DNA of 32,568 bases from Streptomyces ipomoeae 91-03 (GCF_000317595.1 NZ_AEJC01000285.1:1-32568), one strand, 5' to 3'; counted from the first letter of the stretch, positions 7,282-15,922 are shown. Numbers and translations: made by a program. The notes: a model not told the origin generated them from the letters alone.

Positions 7282-10200
7282 ATGCGAGCACCGGTGCAGA
7301 AGACGCGGCCTCGGCGCGCAGAGAAGAAGGCGGCCAAGAAGGCGGCTCAGGGGGCTGCCAAGGCCTCCGCGGCCTCACCGACCCCGCAGGGGGCGGCCGG
7401 TCGGCCCGCTCCCACCGTCGGCACCGGGCGGAAGACGCACGTACGCAACCGGCTCTTCGTCGCCGTGGCCGTCGTGGCCGCCGCCATCGCGGGCGCGGGG
7501 GCGCCCTCGATCCTCGCCGCCTCGGAGCAACTGCACGACAGCCAGAGCCTGGTGACGCTCGCCGAGCGCACCGAGGAGACGCTCACGCTCGCCCACGCGC
7601 TCGCCGACGAGCGGGACGAGGTCACGGCTTACATCGCCGCCGGGCGGCCCAAGTCCGGCGCGCCGGACGAGCAGCGCAGCGACCGCGTCGACCTCCAGGT
7701 CCGGGAGCTGAGCGCGGACAGTGACACGTCCGCCGCGCTGCGCGAGGACATGGCCTCCATCGCCGACGTACGGAAAGCGGCGCTCTCCGGAGAGAGCACC
7801 GCTCTCGAAGCGCACGAGGCGTACACCGCCGTCGTCACCGAACTCCACGCCCTCGCCGAGGAGCTGGCCGAGCAGCTGCCGCCCCGCGCGGGCGGCGGCG
7901 CGCACGCCCTCGCCGAACTCGACACCGCCGTCCAGCAGGCCGCCGCCGTCCGCGGACTGCTCGTCGCCGCGCTCAGCGTCCCGACGACCACCCAGACCGT
8001 CACCGACCCGGTCACCGGGCTGCCCACCACCACGACCGGTGCCTCCGCCGCCGACCGGAAGCAGCGCGACGCCCTCACCGCCGCCGCCCAGCAGGCCCGC
8101 GTCCGCTCCGACGCCGCCCTCGCCGACTTCCGCGAGACCGCGCCCACCGCCGCCCGCTCCTCCTACGACGCCACGGTCACCGGCCCCGAGGCCGACACCG
8201 CCGACGAGTACCTCGCCGACCTCACCGACCAGCCCACCCTCGCCGACAGCGAGACCGGCACCAGCGCCAAGAAGGTCAACGCGGCGCTCTCCGCCCGTGT
8301 CGACCTGATGCGCGGCGCCGAGTCCTCCCTCTACGACCGGCGCAGCAAGGACCTCGCCCAGCTGCGCGACGACGACGTCACCGCGCTGGAGATCCGGATC
8401 GCCGTCCTCGGCGCCCTGATGCTCGTCGCCGTCGGCATCGCCACCGGCATGGCCCGCTCCCTCACCCGCCCGCTCGCGGTGCTGCGCATCGGCTCGGCCC
8501 GCGTCGCCGGGGACCCGGTCGCCGAGGAACCCATCAAGTTCACCGGCCGCAACGACGAGTTCGCCCAGGTCGTGCGCTCCGTCAACGCGCTCCAGGCGCA
8601 CGCCCTCGCGCTGCACGAGCGTCTCGCGCCCCTGGAGGGCGACCGCAAGCACCTCATCGGCCAGCGCCAGACCATGGCCGCCGACCGCGACCGGCTGCGC
8701 GCCGAACTCGCCGAGACCGCCGACCATCTGGCGAAGGTCAAGCACAGCCTCCACGCCACCTTCGTCAACCTGGCGCTGCGCACCCTCGGCCTCGTGGAGC
8801 GGCAACTCGCCGTCATCGAGTCCCTGGAGGAGCGCGAGCAGGACCCGGACCGGCTCGCCACCCTCTTCAAGCTCGACCACTTCGCCACCGTCATGCGCCG
8901 CCACAGCGAGAACCTTCTCGTCCTGGCCGGCCACGAGCACGTCCAGCACCACGCCGGCGCCGTCCCGCTCGTCGACGTCGTCCGCGCCGCGGTCAGCGAG
9001 ATCGAGCGCTACGAGCGCGTCCGCATCGCCACGCTGCCGCCGGGCGCGCACGTCGCCGGGTTCGCCGCCGACGACCTCAGCCACCTCCTCGCCGAACTCC
9101 TGGAGAACGGCACCTCGTTCTCGCCGCCCGAGATGTCCGTCGAGATCTCCGGCCGGCTGACGGAGCACGGCGAGATCACCCTCACCGTCCAGGACGGCGG
9201 CATCGGCATCCCCGCCGACCGGATCGCGAAGCTCAACTCCCGCATCAGCGACTTCGACCCCGAGGCCCCGTACGACCAGGAGGACGGCGAGGGGCTCGGC
9301 CTCGGCCTGTACGTCGTGGCCCGCCTCGCCCACCGGCTCGGCGCCTCCGTACACCTGCGGGAGCAGAACCCGGGCGGTGTCGCCGCGGTCGTCGTCCTGC
9401 CGACGTCGCTGCTGGCCCAGACCCCCGACGTGCCCACGGGCACCCCGGCCGGGCTCACCCCGAACCTGACCCTGCCCGGCATCGACGCCGAGGCCAACTC
9501 GGGCGCCCTGCCCGGCCGCGGCGTCCCCGTACGCGAACCGCAGGGCGACGGCGACCCGCTCATCGAGGCGGCGGAACAGGCACTGCGGGCGAGGGAGGCC
9601 GTGGGGACGGCCGAATCCGCCCGCGCGCACACGGAAGCGGCGGCGTACGCCGCGGAAGAGGAGGACCCGGACACGGCCGTACGCGCGGGGAACGCGGACA
9701 CGGCCGGACACGAGGAGAACGGGAACAGCGCCGTTCGCGCGGGGAACGCGGACGGAGCCGTACGTACGGACGACGGGGACACGGCCGCAGACGCCGACGC
9801 GTTCGTACGGCAGGACGAGCGGGCGGAGCCGGAGCGCGAGGACCGGGTCGAGTCCGTTTCCGAGACCACGATGGAGCTCTTCGCCCCGGCGGCACCGGAG
9901 GAGGCCGCCGACGAGGAGCCCGACGGCCCCTACGCCATCGGACCCGACACCCATGAGCGCGCCGCCGACGAGGGGGACGCGGCGCGCACGGCCGAGGGGC
10001 CACGGGATCAGGCCGAGGAGCCACGGGGCCAGGAGGCACCACGCCTCACCGACAAGGGCCTGCCCAAGCGCACGCCCAGGATCACCGCACCCGCGCCCAC
10101 GGCCCCGAGGCCGCGCGCCGGGGGCGTGAACGCCGAGGAACTCAGGCGCAGGCTCGGTGGGTTCCACCAGGGGGCCAGGGAGGGACGCCGCGACGTGGAG

Positions 10201-10308
10201 GCCGAGATCGCCGAGCAGTCGGGCGAGACGCGGATGCCCGAGGCACGTCAGTACCGGACAGAGGCAGTTGACACCACGGGGGGCACTTCCGAGGAGGCAA
10301 GCAGTTGA
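7282..10308 (+). CDS. cvnA: Conservon sensor histidine kinase CvnA, nitrate/nitrite-sensor type
   Basis: About 1008 residues. A Lys/Ala-rich N-terminus precedes TM1 (near 55-75). A long extracellular helical domain of the NIT (nitrate/nitrite-sensing) type follows, then TM2 (near 370-395), a HAMP linker, a helical dimerisation region and an ATPase domain. The ATPase keeps the N-box (LLENGTSFSP, near 605), G1 (DGGIGIP) and G2 (GLGLGL, near 672). The last ~300 residues are acidic, low-complexity and repeated (AVRAGNAD occurs twice). In conservons CvnA is the membrane sensor that assembles with CvnB, C and D like a eukaryotic G-protein-coupled receptor complex. No classical H-box is obvious; His residues in LDHFATVMRRH are candidates. 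The start is uncertain: ATG 7282, GTG 7294 or TTG 7240. It overlaps cvnB by TTGA. Confidence 0.9.
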   Translation: MRAPVQKTRPRRAEKKAAKKAAQGAAKASAASPTPQGAAGRPAPTVGTGRKTHVRNRLFVAVAVVAAAIAGAGAPSILAASEQLHDSQSLVTLAERTEETLTLAHALADERDEVTAYIAAGRPKSGAPDEQRSDRVDLQVRELSADSDTSAALREDMASIADVRKAALSGESTALEAHEAYTAVVTELHALAEELAEQLPPRAGGGAHALAELDTAVQQAAAVRGLLVAALSVPTTTQTVTDPVTGLPTTTTGASAADRKQRDALTAAAQQARVRSDAALADFRETAPTAARSSYDATVTGPEADTADEYLADLTDQPTLADSETGTSAKKVNAALSARVDLMRGAESSLYDRRSKDLAQLRDDDVTALEIRIAVLGALMLVAVGIATGMARSLTRPLAVLRIGSARVAGDPVAEEPIKFTGRNDEFAQVVRSVNALQAHALALHERLAPLEGDRKHLIGQRQTMAADRDRLRAELAETADHLAKVKHSLHATFVNLALRTLGLVERQLAVIESLEEREQDPDRLATLFKLDHFATVMRRHSENLLVLAGHEHVQHHAGAVPLVDVVRAAVSEIERYERVRIATLPPGAHVAGFAADDLSHLLAELLENGTSFSPPEMSVEISGRLTEHGEITLTVQDGGIGIPADRIAKLNSRISDFDPEAPYDQEDGEGLGLGLYVVARLAHRLGASVHLREQNPGGVAAVVVLPTSLLAQTPDVPTGTPAGLTPNLTLPGIDAEANSGALPGRGVPVREPQGDGDPLIEAAEQALRAREAVGTAESARAHTEAAAYAAEEEDPDTAVRAGNADTAGHEENGNSAVRAGNADGAVRTDDGDTAADADAFVRQDERAEPEREDRVESVSETTMELFAPAAPEEAADEEPDGPYAIGPDTHERAADEGDAARTAEGPRDQAEEPRGQEAPRLTDKGLPKRTPRITAPAPTAPRPRAGGVNAEELRRRLGGFHQGAREGRRDVEAEIAEQSGETRMPEARQYRTEAVDTTGGTSEEASS

Positions 10309-10832
10309 CCGCGCCCACGACCTTCGGCCTGAGCAGTGAAGCCCGCAACCTGCACTGGCTGCTGACCAACCTCGTCGAGGAGGTGCCGGGGCTGCTGTCG
10401 GTCGCGGTGGTCTCCTCCGACGGTCTGCTCCTCCTCTCCTCCGACCCCGGCAGGAACGCGGCGGCCCGAGAGACCCGCGAAGACCGCCCCCAGGGCCCCA
10501 AGGGCTCCTCCGCCGACCTCGCCACCATCGTCTCCGGCATCGGCAGCCTCACCATCGGCGCCGCCAAGCTGATGGAGTTCGGCGGGGTCAAGCAGACGAT
10601 GGTCGCGATGGACGAGGGCAGCCTCTTCGTGATGTCGATCAGCGACGGCTCGCTGCTCGGCGTACACGGCTCCCCGGACTGCGACATGAGCGTGGTGGCG
10701 TACCACATGGCGCTCTTCGTCGGCCGCGCCGGCCATGTCCTCACCCCCGAACTCCGCAGCGAGCTGCGCCAGTCGCTGGAGGCGGAGAGGGGGGCCGTAC
10801 GGGAGACCGAGGCGGCCGGGAGCGGTCGATGA
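10305..10832 (+). CDS. cvnB: Conservon roadblock/LC7 protein CvnB
   Basis: A 175-residue single-domain protein of the Roadblock/LC7 family (about residues 12-140), with the typical opening helix ARNLHWLLTNLVEEVPGL and strand VAVVSSDGLLLL. Roadblock proteins bind small GTPases and modulate nucleotide turnover, so it should contact CvnD. The TTG start at 10305 is supported by GAGGAGG seven nt upstream and by the 4-nt TTGA overlap with the cvnA stop. It ends in an ATGA overlap with cvnC. Confidence 0.93.
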   Translation: MTAPTTFGLSSEARNLHWLLTNLVEEVPGLLSVAVVSSDGLLLLSSDPGRNAAARETREDRPQGPKGSSADLATIVSGIGSLTIGAAKLMEFGGVKQTMVAMDEGSLFVMSISDGSLLGVHGSPDCDMSVVAYHMALFVGRAGHVLTPELRSELRQSLEAERGAVRETEAAGSGR

Positions 10833-11353
10833 CCGGCCCGCGAAAGACCAAGTCGCGTGCGCCCAAGCCGACATCGGCGAAGCGCCCGGGGATACAGCGG
10901 GGCGCGCAGAAGAAACTCCCCGTGCGCGGCGGCGACCGCAGGCCCGCCCGCGTACGCCCCTACTCGCTCACCGGCGGCCGTACCCGCTTCGGCCACGTCC
11001 TGCTCGTGGAGACCTTCGTCGCCGTCCTCGAAGCCCCGGCGACGGAACGCTTCGAAGCCACGGCGGAGCGGCCGGAGTTGCCCGGGGGCACCGCCCACAC
11101 GTTCGGCAGCGGGGGAGGTTCACTCAACACCAAGGTGATGCCCGAGATGCGGGCCATCATCGAACTCTGCCGCCGTATGCGGACGGTGGCGGAGATCGCC
11201 GCGCTGCTGAAGATGCCGCTCGGCGTGGTCCGCGTCCTCCTCAGCGATCTCGCGGACCAGGGAAAGATCCGTGTGTACGGAACAGGTCACGGACCGGGAC
11301 AGCCGGACCGTGCTCTGCTGGAAAGGGTGCTGAGTGGACTCCGCCGTCTCTGA
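10829..11353 (+). CDS. cvnC: Conservon DUF742 protein CvnC
   Basis: A 174-residue DUF742 protein. After a basic N-terminal tail of about 45 residues come the signature VRPYSLTGGRTR and a C-terminal winged-helix-like part: MRAIIELCRRMRTVAEIAA, then LGVVRVLLSDLADQGKI. This is the order expected of conservon CvnC proteins, which interact with the kinase and GTPase; the helix-turn-helix-like end has been taken to suggest DNA or protein binding. ATGA start overlap with cvnB, 20-nt overlap with cvnD. Confidence 0.92.
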   Translation: MTGPRKTKSRAPKPTSAKRPGIQRGAQKKLPVRGGDRRPARVRPYSLTGGRTRFGHVLLVETFVAVLEAPATERFEATAERPELPGGTAHTFGSGGGSLNTKVMPEMRAIIELCRRMRTVAEIAALLKMPLGVVRVLLSDLADQGKIRVYGTGHGPGQPDRALLERVLSGLRRL

Positions 11354-12197
11354 CGCCGCCTCGGCCGGCGTCAACCCCGCCGCCTCGGCCGGCGTCACCC
11401 CGGGCGTCACGGGCGACGCCCTCCGCGTCGACATGAACGCCCCACGTTTCGACGTCGACGTCTCCCGGCCCGGCGGCCTCGCCCGGGCAGCCTCGCCCGG
11501 CCTCGACTGCCCGGCCGCGACCGTGCCCGAGCCCCGGGCCGCGACCGTGCCCGAGCCCCGGGCCGCGACCGTGCCCGAGCCCCGGGCCGAGGCGGAGCCC
11601 GAGCCCGAGCCCGAGGAGGAGCTGAAGGCCTGGCAGACCGATCTCAGCCGCGCCCCCATCGCCACCAAGATCGTGGTCGCGGGGGGCTTCGGCGTCGGCA
11701 AGACCACGTTCGTCGGCGCGGTCTCCGAGATCACCCCGCTGCGGACCGAGGCGCTGATGACCGAGGCCAGCGCCGCCACGGACGACCTCTCCGCGACCCC
11801 GGAGAAGTACACCACCACCGTGGCCATGGACTACGGCCGCATCACCCTCGCCGACGACCTCGTGCTCTACCTGTTCGGCACGCCCGGCCAGGAGCGGTTC
11901 TGGTTCATGTGGGACGACCTGGTGCGCGGCGCGATCGGCGCGGTCGTCATCGCCGACACCCGCCGGCTGTCCGACTGCTTCCCCGCGCTCGACTACTTCG
12001 AGAGCTGCGGACTGCCGTACATGGTCGCCGTCAACGTCTTCGACGGCAGTGTGCGGTACGAACCGGAGGACGTACGGGACGCGCTGAGCGTCCCGGACCC
12101 CGTACCTGTCATGATCATGGACGCGCGCGACAGGACCTCGGTGATGAAGACCCTGCTGGCCCTCTGCGCGCACGCGATATCACTCAGCCCCGAGTAG
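11334..12197 (+). CDS. cvnD: Conservon small GTPase CvnD with repeat-bearing N-terminal extension
   Basis: A 287-residue Ras-like GTP-binding protein. The G1/Walker A motif GGFGVGKTT is at 117-125, followed by a FGTPGQERFW switch-II motif and a VNVFDG motif in place of canonical NKxD, as is usual in CvnD. Most CvnD proteins begin close to the GTPase core. Here about 100 residues precede it, including AATVPEPR three times in a row (61-84) and a Glu-Pro tail. The GTG start 11334 lies inside cvnC, with GAAAGGG 7 nt upstream. It is the likely molecular switch of the complex. A start further downstream would remove part of the extension. Confidence 0.92.
   Translation: MDSAVSDAASAGVNPAASAGVTPGVTGDALRVDMNAPRFDVDVSRPGGLARAASPGLDCPAATVPEPRAATVPEPRAATVPEPRAEAEPEPEPEEELKAWQTDLSRAPIATKIVVAGGFGVGKTTFVGAVSEITPLRTEALMTEASAATDDLSATPEKYTTTVAMDYGRITLADDLVLYLFGTPGQERFWFMWDDLVRGAIGAVVIADTRRLSDCFPALDYFESCGLPYMVAVNVFDGSVRYEPEDVRDALSVPDPVPVMIMDARDRTSVMKTLLALCAHAISLSPE
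11514..11585 (+). repeat. Three perfect 24-bp tandem repeats inside cvnD
   Basis: Units 11514-11537, 11538-11561 and 11562-11585 are identical and in frame, each encoding AATVPEPR. Because the unit is a multiple of three, copy-number change by slippage keeps the reading frame and only alters the length of the linker before the GTPase. Confidence 0.9.
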
Positions 12198-12267
12198 CCC
12201 GGCCCGCGCCGACAGCCCCGGCAGGCGCGCAACGGGCGCGGAAGACCAAGTGGGAGACGAACCCCGG

Positions 12268-13512
12268 ATGCGGAAGATACTCGTCGTCGGAGCCGGCCAG
12301 TCCGGGCTCCAACTCGCCCTGGGCCTCCAGACGCACGGGTACGAGGTCACGCTGATGTCCAACCGGACACCGGACGAGATACGCACGGGCCGGATCATGT
12401 CCACCCAGTGCATGTTCGACTCGGCACTGCGGCACGAGCGCGATCTGGGGCTGAACTTCTGGGAGTCCCAGGCGCCCAGGATCGAGGGCGTCGGCGTGTC
12501 CGTCGCCGGCCCGGACGGCCACCGCGCCATCGACTGGGTGGGGCGGCTCCGCGGCTACGCCCAGGCCATCGACCAGCGGGTGAAGATGGCCGGCTGGCTG
12601 GACACCTTCTCCCGACGCGGCGGCCAACTGGTCATCCACGGCGCCGCCGTCTCCGATCTCGACTACTTCTCCCGCATGTACGACCTCGTGCTCGTCACGG
12701 CCGGCAAGGGCGAGCTGGTGAACATGTTCCGCCGCGACGCCGCCCGCTCCCCGTACACCGAGCCGCAGCGCGCCCTCGCCGCCGTCTACGTGCACGGCCT
12801 CGGCCCCCGCCCCGAGCACCCCGAGTTCGACGCCGCCCGCTGCAACCTCGTGCCCGGCGTCGGCGAACTCATCGTCCAGCCCGTCCTCACCACCTCCGGC
12901 CGCGCCGACGCCCTGTTCTGGCTGGGCCTGCCCGGCGGCCCGCTCGACGCCTTCGGCGACGTCCGTGACGCCGAGGGGCACCTGGCGCTCACTCTCGACC
13001 TCATGCGGCGGTACGTTCCCTGGGAGTACGACCGCACCGCCGGGGTCGAGCCGACGGACGCGGGGGCCGCGCTCGTCGGCCGCTACACCCCTGTCGTGCG
13101 GCACCCCGTCGCCCAGTTGCCCGGCGGAGGGCCGGTCCTGGGCGCCGGTGACGTCGTCGTGGCCAACGATCCGCTGACCGGGCAGGGGGCCAACACGGCG
13201 GCCAAGTGCGCGGCCGTCTATCTCGCCGCGATTCTCGAACACGGGGACAAGGAGTTCGACGAGGCGTGGATGCGGCGGACGTTCGAGCGATTCTGGGAGA
13301 TCGCGGGGCCGGTGACCACCTGGACCAACACGATGTTGGCTCCGCCGGCCGAGCATGTCCTGCGGTTGGTCGGGGCCGCTGAGGGGTTGCCGGGGGTGGC
13401 GGATCGTTTTGCCAATGGGTTCGACGATCCGGCCGATTTCGAGGGGTACTTCTACGACGCCGGGAAGACCGAGGCGTATGTGGCCGAGGCGGCCGGGTCC
13501 TTCGCGCCGTAG
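12268..13512 (+). CDS. FAD-dependent styrene/indole monooxygenase-family protein
   Basis: A 414-residue flavoprotein of the StyA-like group E monooxygenases. The dinucleotide-binding motif is VVGAGQSG (Gly8, Gly10, Gly13). The later FAD site is NDPLTGQGANTAAK in the last third. Family members take reduced FAD from a separate reductase (StyB type) and epoxidise styrene-, indole- or alkene-like substrates. No reductase gene is in this window. ATG 12268 fits the start of the Rossmann fold; GGGAG lies 11 nt upstream. It follows cvnD by 70 nt on the same strand without an obvious terminator, so co-transcription with the conservon is likely. The last 61 nt overlap the NlpC/P60 gene on the other strand. 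Confidence 0.88.
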   Translation: MRKILVVGAGQSGLQLALGLQTHGYEVTLMSNRTPDEIRTGRIMSTQCMFDSALRHERDLGLNFWESQAPRIEGVGVSVAGPDGHRAIDWVGRLRGYAQAIDQRVKMAGWLDTFSRRGGQLVIHGAAVSDLDYFSRMYDLVLVTAGKGELVNMFRRDAARSPYTEPQRALAAVYVHGLGPRPEHPEFDAARCNLVPGVGELIVQPVLTTSGRADALFWLGLPGGPLDAFGDVRDAEGHLALTLDLMRRYVPWEYDRTAGVEPTDAGAALVGRYTPVVRHPVAQLPGGGPVLGAGDVVVANDPLTGQGANTAAKCAAVYLAAILEHGDKEFDEAWMRRTFERFWEIAGPVTTWTNTMLAPPAEHVLRLVGAAEGLPGVADRFANGFDDPADFEGYFYDAGKTEAYVAEAAGSFAP

Positions 13513-14720
13513 GCCCTGTCGGTTTCCTCTGCCGCTGCGGTGCGGAGCTTTGGAAGCTTGTAGTGCTTCAAGGGCTTGGCTTTGGGGTCCGGGCGCACGG
13601 CGCCCAGGATGGGGTTGGCCGCCATCGGGGAGATCTTGACCCTGGCGCCCGGGCGAGGGGCTTGGATCACCTTGCCGTTGCCCACGTAGAGGGCCACGTG
13701 GCTGGCCCCCTTGAAGTAGATGATCAGGTCGCCGGGACGGACTCGGTTCAACGGGACTCGGGGGAGTTGGGCCCATTGCTGTTGGCTGGTGCGGGGGATG
13801 GGGTGCCCCGCGTGGGTCCAGGCCCGGAACGTGAGGCCTGAGCAGTCGAAGGAGTGCGGGCCCTCGGCGCCCCATTCGTACGGTTTGCCGATCTGGGCCA
13901 TCGCGTAGCGCAGGGCCTTGGCTCCTGAACTGGTCGGGGGGCGTGGGGGGCTGAGGGCGCCGGAGGTGACCAGGTCCTGTTGGGCCTGGGCGGCGGTGGT
14001 CCGCTCCCGCGTCTCGATCTCGGCCAGTTGGTCGGCGGTGAGGGAGGCCAGGAGTTCTTCGACCTCGGTCAGGCGGGCGCGTACGGCGTCGCGTTCCGTC
14101 CTGCGGCGTTCGGTGAGGGTGAGTTGGCGGTCGAGGGCGGCGCGGGCCCTGCGGGCGAGGGTGTCGGTCTCCCGCTCGGTGCCGGTCATGCGGGCCACGG
14201 TCTCGGCGCGTTCGCGGGCGACCTGCCCGATGACGTGGCCCTGCTCCAGCGCGCGATGCGGGTCGCGGGTGAGGAGAAGGCGTACGTACGGGGAGAGGTC
14301 GGTGCTGCTGCTCCGGTACTGCTGCCGGGCCAGCCGGCCGGCCGCGCCCCGGCTGTCGTACAGGGAGAGCCGGGCGTCGGCGAGCCGCTTGTCGAGTCCC
14401 GTGACCTCGGCCCGCTGCTTCTTCAGCTCCTCCTCGGTGGCGTTGTACGCCTCCGTCGCCTCCTCGGCCTTGCGATAGAGCCGGTGGAGGTCGGTGAGGA
14501 GGGCGGCGACCGAGCGTTTGCGGGGGGTGGGTGCGGGGGCTTCGGGCGGATCGGTGGCGGGGGCCGGGGATCCGGGTACGTCCGTGGTGGGGGCCGGGGG
14601 CTCGGGCACGCCCGTGGCGGGTGTGGGCGGTCTGGGCGCGGCGAGCGTGGGGGTGGGCGAGAGGAGTACACCGGCCGTCACCGCCGCCGTACAGACCAGG
14701 CGCGGCAGCCTTGCTGACAT
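13452..14720 (-). CDS. Secreted NlpC/P60 peptidoglycan hydrolase with coiled coil
   Basis: A 422-residue exported endopeptidase. Signal peptide about 1-28, a Pro/Ala/Thr-rich linker with repeats (29-66), a long coiled-coil region (about 72-255) and a C-terminal NlpC/P60 domain (265-375). Catalytic Cys293 (FDCSGL) and His341 (ASHVALYVG) are present; the third polar residue is probably Gln353, where many relatives have His. It should cut stem peptides (D-Glu/m-DAP-type bonds) in the wall, as in RipA-like proteins whose coiled coil restrains activity. ATG 14720 has the near-perfect ribosome site GGAGGTGA. The C-terminal tail extends 61 nt under the end of the convergent flavoprotein gene. Confidence 0.92.
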   Translation of the reverse strand: MSARLPRLVCTAAVTAGVLLSPTPTLAAPRPPTPATGVPEPPAPTTDVPGSPAPATDPPEAPAPTPRKRSVAALLTDLHRLYRKAEEATEAYNATEEELKKQRAEVTGLDKRLADARLSLYDSRGAAGRLARQQYRSSSTDLSPYVRLLLTRDPHRALEQGHVIGQVARERAETVARMTGTERETDTLARRARAALDRQLTLTERRRTERDAVRARLTEVEELLASLTADQLAEIETRERTTAAQAQQDLVTSGALSPPRPPTSSGAKALRYAMAQIGKPYEWGAEGPHSFDCSGLTFRAWTHAGHPIPRTSQQQWAQLPRVPLNRVRPGDLIIYFKGASHVALYVGNGKVIQAPRPGARVKISPMAANPILGAVRPDPKAKPLKHYKLPKLRTAAAEETDRAYGAKDPAASATYASVFPAS

Positions 14721-14736
14721 GTCATCACCTCCGATG

Positions 14737-14808
14737 CGGGTGGGCCGTCCACCTCGCACCGGCAGACTCGTGCGAGCAGGGGGTGAGCGCGCGCCGGGTG
14801 GGCCGTCC
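14737..14808. repeat. Direct repeat flanking an inverted repeat in the NlpC/P60 leader
   Basis: CGGGTGGGCCGTCC occurs at 14737-14750 and again at 14795-14808, a perfect 14-nt repeat. Between them CTCGCAC (14753-14759) and GTGCGAG (14770-14776) form a 7-bp inverted repeat with a 10-nt spacer. The block lies in the 99-nt gap upstream of the hydrolase gene, so it may be an operator array or leader hairpin, or a terminator for the preceding small gene. No ydaO (c-di-AMP) riboswitch pattern is recognisable. Confidence 0.45.
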
Positions 14809-14819
14809 GGCCCGGGGGG

Positions 14820-15125
14820 TCACTCGTCGGTGGGGCGCTGCTGCTCCGGCGGCGTGACGGATCGTCTCCCCGGCCCCGACCACGGCCACTTGAGGCGGCG
14901 GCTCGGGTCCGCCCCGGGGTCGTACTCGTACTTCCACAGCTGGTGCAGGAGCCCGCCGCGGCCGGCGTCGACCCGCCGGTACACCAGCACGGTCGGGGGG
15001 CCGCCGGCCGGGTCGGGCACGGGGACCCGGTACGTCTTCGGCGGGTGCCCGGTGATGCCGAGCAGCACGGGCAGGACGCGCCCGTCCAGGGGGCCGCCGA
15101 CGAAGGGGGTGTCTTGGCTCTTCAC
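14820..15125 (-). CDS. Conserved hypothetical small protein
   Basis: A 101-residue soluble protein, GTG start. It opens with DTPFVGGPLDGRVLPVLLG, has a middle YRVPVPD and VYRRVD, and a Trp/Tyr-rich QLWKYEYDPGAD near the end. I know such proteins only as uncharacterised actinobacterial proteins. It starts 10 nt after the TetR stop on the same strand, so it probably belongs to the diiron oxygenase/TetR operon. It has no signal peptide or membrane segment. Confidence 0.65.
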   Translation of the reverse strand: MKSQDTPFVGGPLDGRVLPVLLGITGHPPKTYRVPVPDPAGGPPTVLVYRRVDAGRGGLLHQLWKYEYDPGADPSRRLKWPWSGPGRRSVTPPEQQRPTDE

Positions 15126-15135
15126 CGCACCAGTG

Positions 15136-15861
15136 TCACAGCAGGTGGGCGGCGTCGCCGACCACGGGCAGGGCGCGGTGGGCGAGGGCGGCGACGGTGC
15201 CGTCGGGAGTCTCCAGGGCGAGGGCCTGCCGTACGACGGCGGCGGTCTGGGAGTCCCGGGCCGCGGTGGCGACGAGGCAGGCGACGAACTGCTCGACGAG
15301 CCAGTCGCGCAGCTCGCCCATGTCCGGCCGCTTGCCCTCGTCGAGCCAGATGAGGGAGGCGGCCTCCACGGAGGTGATCCACATACGGACGGTCATCCGC
15401 AGCGGGAGGCCCGGCTCCGACACCTCCATGTGCCGCAGGATGTGCTCGGCCGCCGCCCGCCGGACCCCGTCCACGATGGCGGTCGCCCGCGAGGTCTCCA
15501 CGACGCTGCCGCCCTGGAGCAGCGCGCTGAACCCGGCGTCATGCCCGTCGACGAAGGCCAGGTAACGGTCCAGGGCGCGGGCCAGCCGGCTGGTGAGGGA
15601 GCCCACCGCCGGTTCGTCGAAGCAGTGCTCCAGTTCCTCTGCGGCCGAGCGGAGCGCTGCCTCGTACAACTGCTGCTTGCCGCCGGGGAAGTAGCGGTAG
15701 ACGAGGGGACGGGAGACCCCGGCCGCCTCCGCCACGTCGTCGAGCGACACATCCTCCGGCGCCCGGTGCGCGAACAGCTCCAGCGCCGCGTCCAGCAACT
15801 GACCGCGCCGCTCCTCGACGCTCAGTCGGCGATACGCGCGGGTGGGGGCCTCGGACGTCAT
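15136..15861 (-). CDS. TetR-family transcriptional regulator
   Basis: A 241-residue regulator. The N-terminal helix-turn-helix (about residues 17-63) reads RGQLLDAALELFAHR, VSLDDVAEAAGVSRPLVYRY, FPGGKQQLYEAAL, the classical TetR layout. The all-alpha C-terminal ligand/dimer domain is of the type found in regulators of fatty-acid or redox genes. It follows the diiron oxygenase gene by 61 nt on the same strand and precedes a small hypothetical gene, so it likely autoregulates this operon. Candidate operators lie at 16924-16961. Confidence 0.9.
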   Translation of the reverse strand: MTSEAPTRAYRRLSVEERRGQLLDAALELFAHRAPEDVSLDDVAEAAGVSRPLVYRYFPGGKQQLYEAALRSAAEELEHCFDEPAVGSLTSRLARALDRYLAFVDGHDAGFSALLQGGSVVETSRATAIVDGVRRAAAEHILRHMEVSEPGLPLRMTVRMWITSVEAASLIWLDEGKRPDMGELRDWLVEQFVACLVATAARDSQTAAVVRQALALETPDGTVAALAHRALPVVGDAAHLL

Positions 15862-15922
15862 ACGGGCAGCCTAAGGGCTGCGCCGCCGGGCCGGGGCGCC
15901 CAGTGGCCCGGGGGCGTGGTCC

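Noticed and set aside
7375..10167. Very long minus-strand open frame (about 930 codons) opposite cvnA
   Set aside because: Its product is Gly/Arg/Val-rich with no family motifs; it is the usual antisense shadow of a high-GC gene. The plus strand encodes a full kinase.
7282..13512. Cytochrome P450 ending the conservon
   Set aside because: There is no FxxGxxxC haem motif; the downstream gene is a GxGxxG flavoprotein.
14721..14819. c-di-AMP (ydaO) riboswitch before the NlpC/P60 gene
   Set aside because: Streptomyces wall hydrolases often have one, but the gap is only 99 nt and no conserved core is visible.
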